A stretch of DNA of 7,314 nucleotides from Legionella genomosp. 1 (lineage in GTDB: Bacteria > Pseudomonadota > Gammaproteobacteria > Legionellales > Legionellaceae), in assembly GCA_945901965.1 (NCBI GenBank), contig CAMDMN010000105.1, forward strand, positions 1-7,314. The letters run 5' to 3'. Shown piece after piece: positions 6,795 to 7,314 of this stretch (its first letter is position 1; the number at the start of each line of letters is the position of its first letter). The notes under the pieces are model-generated. The model was given only the letters and a program-made list of their open reading frames with translations, did not search any database and was not told where the DNA came from. A program made the translations under genes and the position numbers.

Positions 6795-6824
6795 TATAAT
6801 TAGGAGCAAATCTCATTATGCTCC
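6795..6824 (+). promoter_or_regulatory. Possible distal rpsT promoter element and small dyad
   Basis: TATAAT at 6795-6800 is a perfect -10 box facing rpsT, but the correctly spaced upstream bases (ACATAA) do not resemble a -35 box. Three bases on, GGAGCA (6803-6808) and TGCTCC (6819-6824) form a 6-bp stem with a 10-base loop, near where a transcript from that box would begin. E. coli rpsT has two tandem promoters, so a second start here is plausible but not shown. Confidence 0.3.
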
Positions 6825-6871
6825 AGATAAAATATCGCAGATCGTAGATATAAAAATCTTAAGTATGTATA

Positions 6872-6909
6872 TTGACAAATATTGATAAATTTGGCATCAT
6901 TAATATCTT
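6872..6909 (+). promoter_or_regulatory. rpsT: Likely proximal rpsT promoter
   Basis: TTGACA at 6872-6877 is a perfect -35 box with CATCAT (6895-6900, four of six matches) at a 17-base spacing. An overlapping alternative is TTGATA (6882-6887) with TATCTT (6904-6909) at 16 bases. Either would give a short leader of about 25-35 bases before the rpsT start at 6940. The -35 is strong; which -10 is used is uncertain. Confidence 0.5.
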
Positions 6910-6939
6910 TTGTTTTATTTGTATATGTGGAGATTGTAA

Positions 6940-7206
6940 GTGGCAAATATTAAGTCAGCTATCAAACGTGCTAGACAAAACATTAAATTACGCCAGCATA
7001 ATGCTAGTGCTCGTTCGATGTACCGTACTTATATTAAAAATGTTCTTAAAGCTGTTGAAGCTGGTGACGTTGAAGCGGCTCGTGCTGCCTATACAAAAGT
7101 TCAACCAATTATAGATAAAGCAACCGGCAAAGGTTTATTGCATAAAAATAAAGCCGCAAGAATTAAAAGCCGTCTATCTGCCAAAGTTAAGGCTATGGCT
7201 GCTTAA
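6940..7206 (+). CDS. rpsT: 30S ribosomal protein S20
   Basis: S20 is a small helical protein that binds 16S rRNA early in assembly of the 30S subunit. The 88 residues (E. coli 87) are basic and alanine-rich, with the family-typical MANIKSAIKRARQ start, RQHNASARSMYRT at about 18-30 and GLLHKNKAARIKSRL at about 65-79. The start is GTG at 6940 with GGAG at 6929-6932, seven bases upstream; no ATG preserves the MANIKSA opening. E. coli rpsT likewise uses a non-ATG start (TTG), which is linked to translational self-control of S20 there; the same may hold here but is inference. It is preceded by its own promoter region and followed by a hairpin, so it looks monocistronic. Confidence 0.97.
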   Translation: MANIKSAIKRARQNIKLRQHNASARSMYRTYIKNVLKAVEAGDVEAARAAYTKVQPIIDKATGKGLLHKNKAARIKSRLSAKVKAMAA

Positions 7207-7240
7207 CACAGTGTTTCCGTCGCTCTAAGTCTGAAAGCAT

Positions 7241-7286
7241 CCGGACCGAAAATTTTCGGTTCGGCTCTAAATAATTATCATTTTTT
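7241..7286 (+). terminator. Possible rpsT terminator
   Basis: Bases 7241-7264 form a palindrome whose core ACCGAAAATTTTCGGT is perfect; with one G-T pair, the stem is 10 bp closed by an AATT loop. The nearest T-run (7281-7286) starts 16 bases after the stem instead of directly behind it, which is unusual for an intrinsic terminator. The position, 34 bases after the rpsT stop, favours a role in ending or stabilising the rpsT message. Confidence 0.5.
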
Positions 7287-7298
7287 AATTATGTGTAG

Positions 7299-7314
7299 CC
7301 TGGTTGCAAGCAAC
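7299..7314. repeat. Palindromic repeat, right-end copy cut by the window edge
   Basis: These 16 bases match 32-47 at 15 positions (A for G at 7308), in the same orientation. They begin the same CTGGTTGC-NN-GCAACC palindrome, which runs off the end of the window. No other copy is seen inside the window. Confidence 0.75.

Noticed and set aside
6818..6847. Nine-codon mini-ORF in the rpsT upstream region, preceded by GGAG
   Set aside because: The spacing from GGAG (11 bases) is long, it has no run of regulatory codons, and such a short frame is expected by chance.
6872..7114. Plus-strand frame of 80 codons overlapping rpsT in another frame
   Set aside because: It starts in the promoter region and overlaps the clear S20 gene; it is a shadow frame.

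Overview
The window reads as chromosomal DNA of an AT-rich gammaproteobacterium. It carries lptF-lptG divergent from pepA-holC, an arrangement typical of that class, plus rpsT. The low GC, the many intergenic palindromes and the sequence character would suit a Legionellales-like or host-associated lineage, but this is an inference and I cannot name a genus. No tRNA, rRNA, CRISPR array, transposase or prophage gene is visible.

Layout. Positions 1-50 hold a palindromic repeat, and a near-identical truncated copy starts at 7299, so the window is bounded by one repeat family. The minus strand from 3061 down to 79 carries lptF and lptG (4-base overlap) and then, after a 170-base gap with an imperfect hairpin, a 223-residue protein resembling the DUF6445 / 2-oxoglutarate-Fe(II) oxygenase-like group. 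A 68-base divergent gap separates lptF from pepA. pepA overlaps holC by 20 bases. holC converges on a second M17 leucyl aminopeptidase gene (minus strand, 6658-5288). The 276 bases between those two convergent genes are largely a nested inverted-repeat element with a 74-bp near-perfect palindrome at its heart. A 281-base AT-rich region with promoters facing both ways separates the second aminopeptidase from rpsT (plus strand, GTG start), which is followed by a hairpin that may be its terminator.

How the genes work together. LptF and LptG form the membrane part of the LPS-extracting ABC transporter LptB2FG. PepA and the second M17 enzyme both keep the full metal-binding and catalytic set, so the cell appears to have two active cytosolic aminopeptidases for the end stage of peptide breakdown. 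HolC is the chi subunit of the DNA polymerase III clamp loader, and S20 is a small-subunit ribosomal protein. These are housekeeping functions. The less ordinary content is the oxygenase-like protein and the three palindromic repeat types. I found no convincing new multi-gene system.
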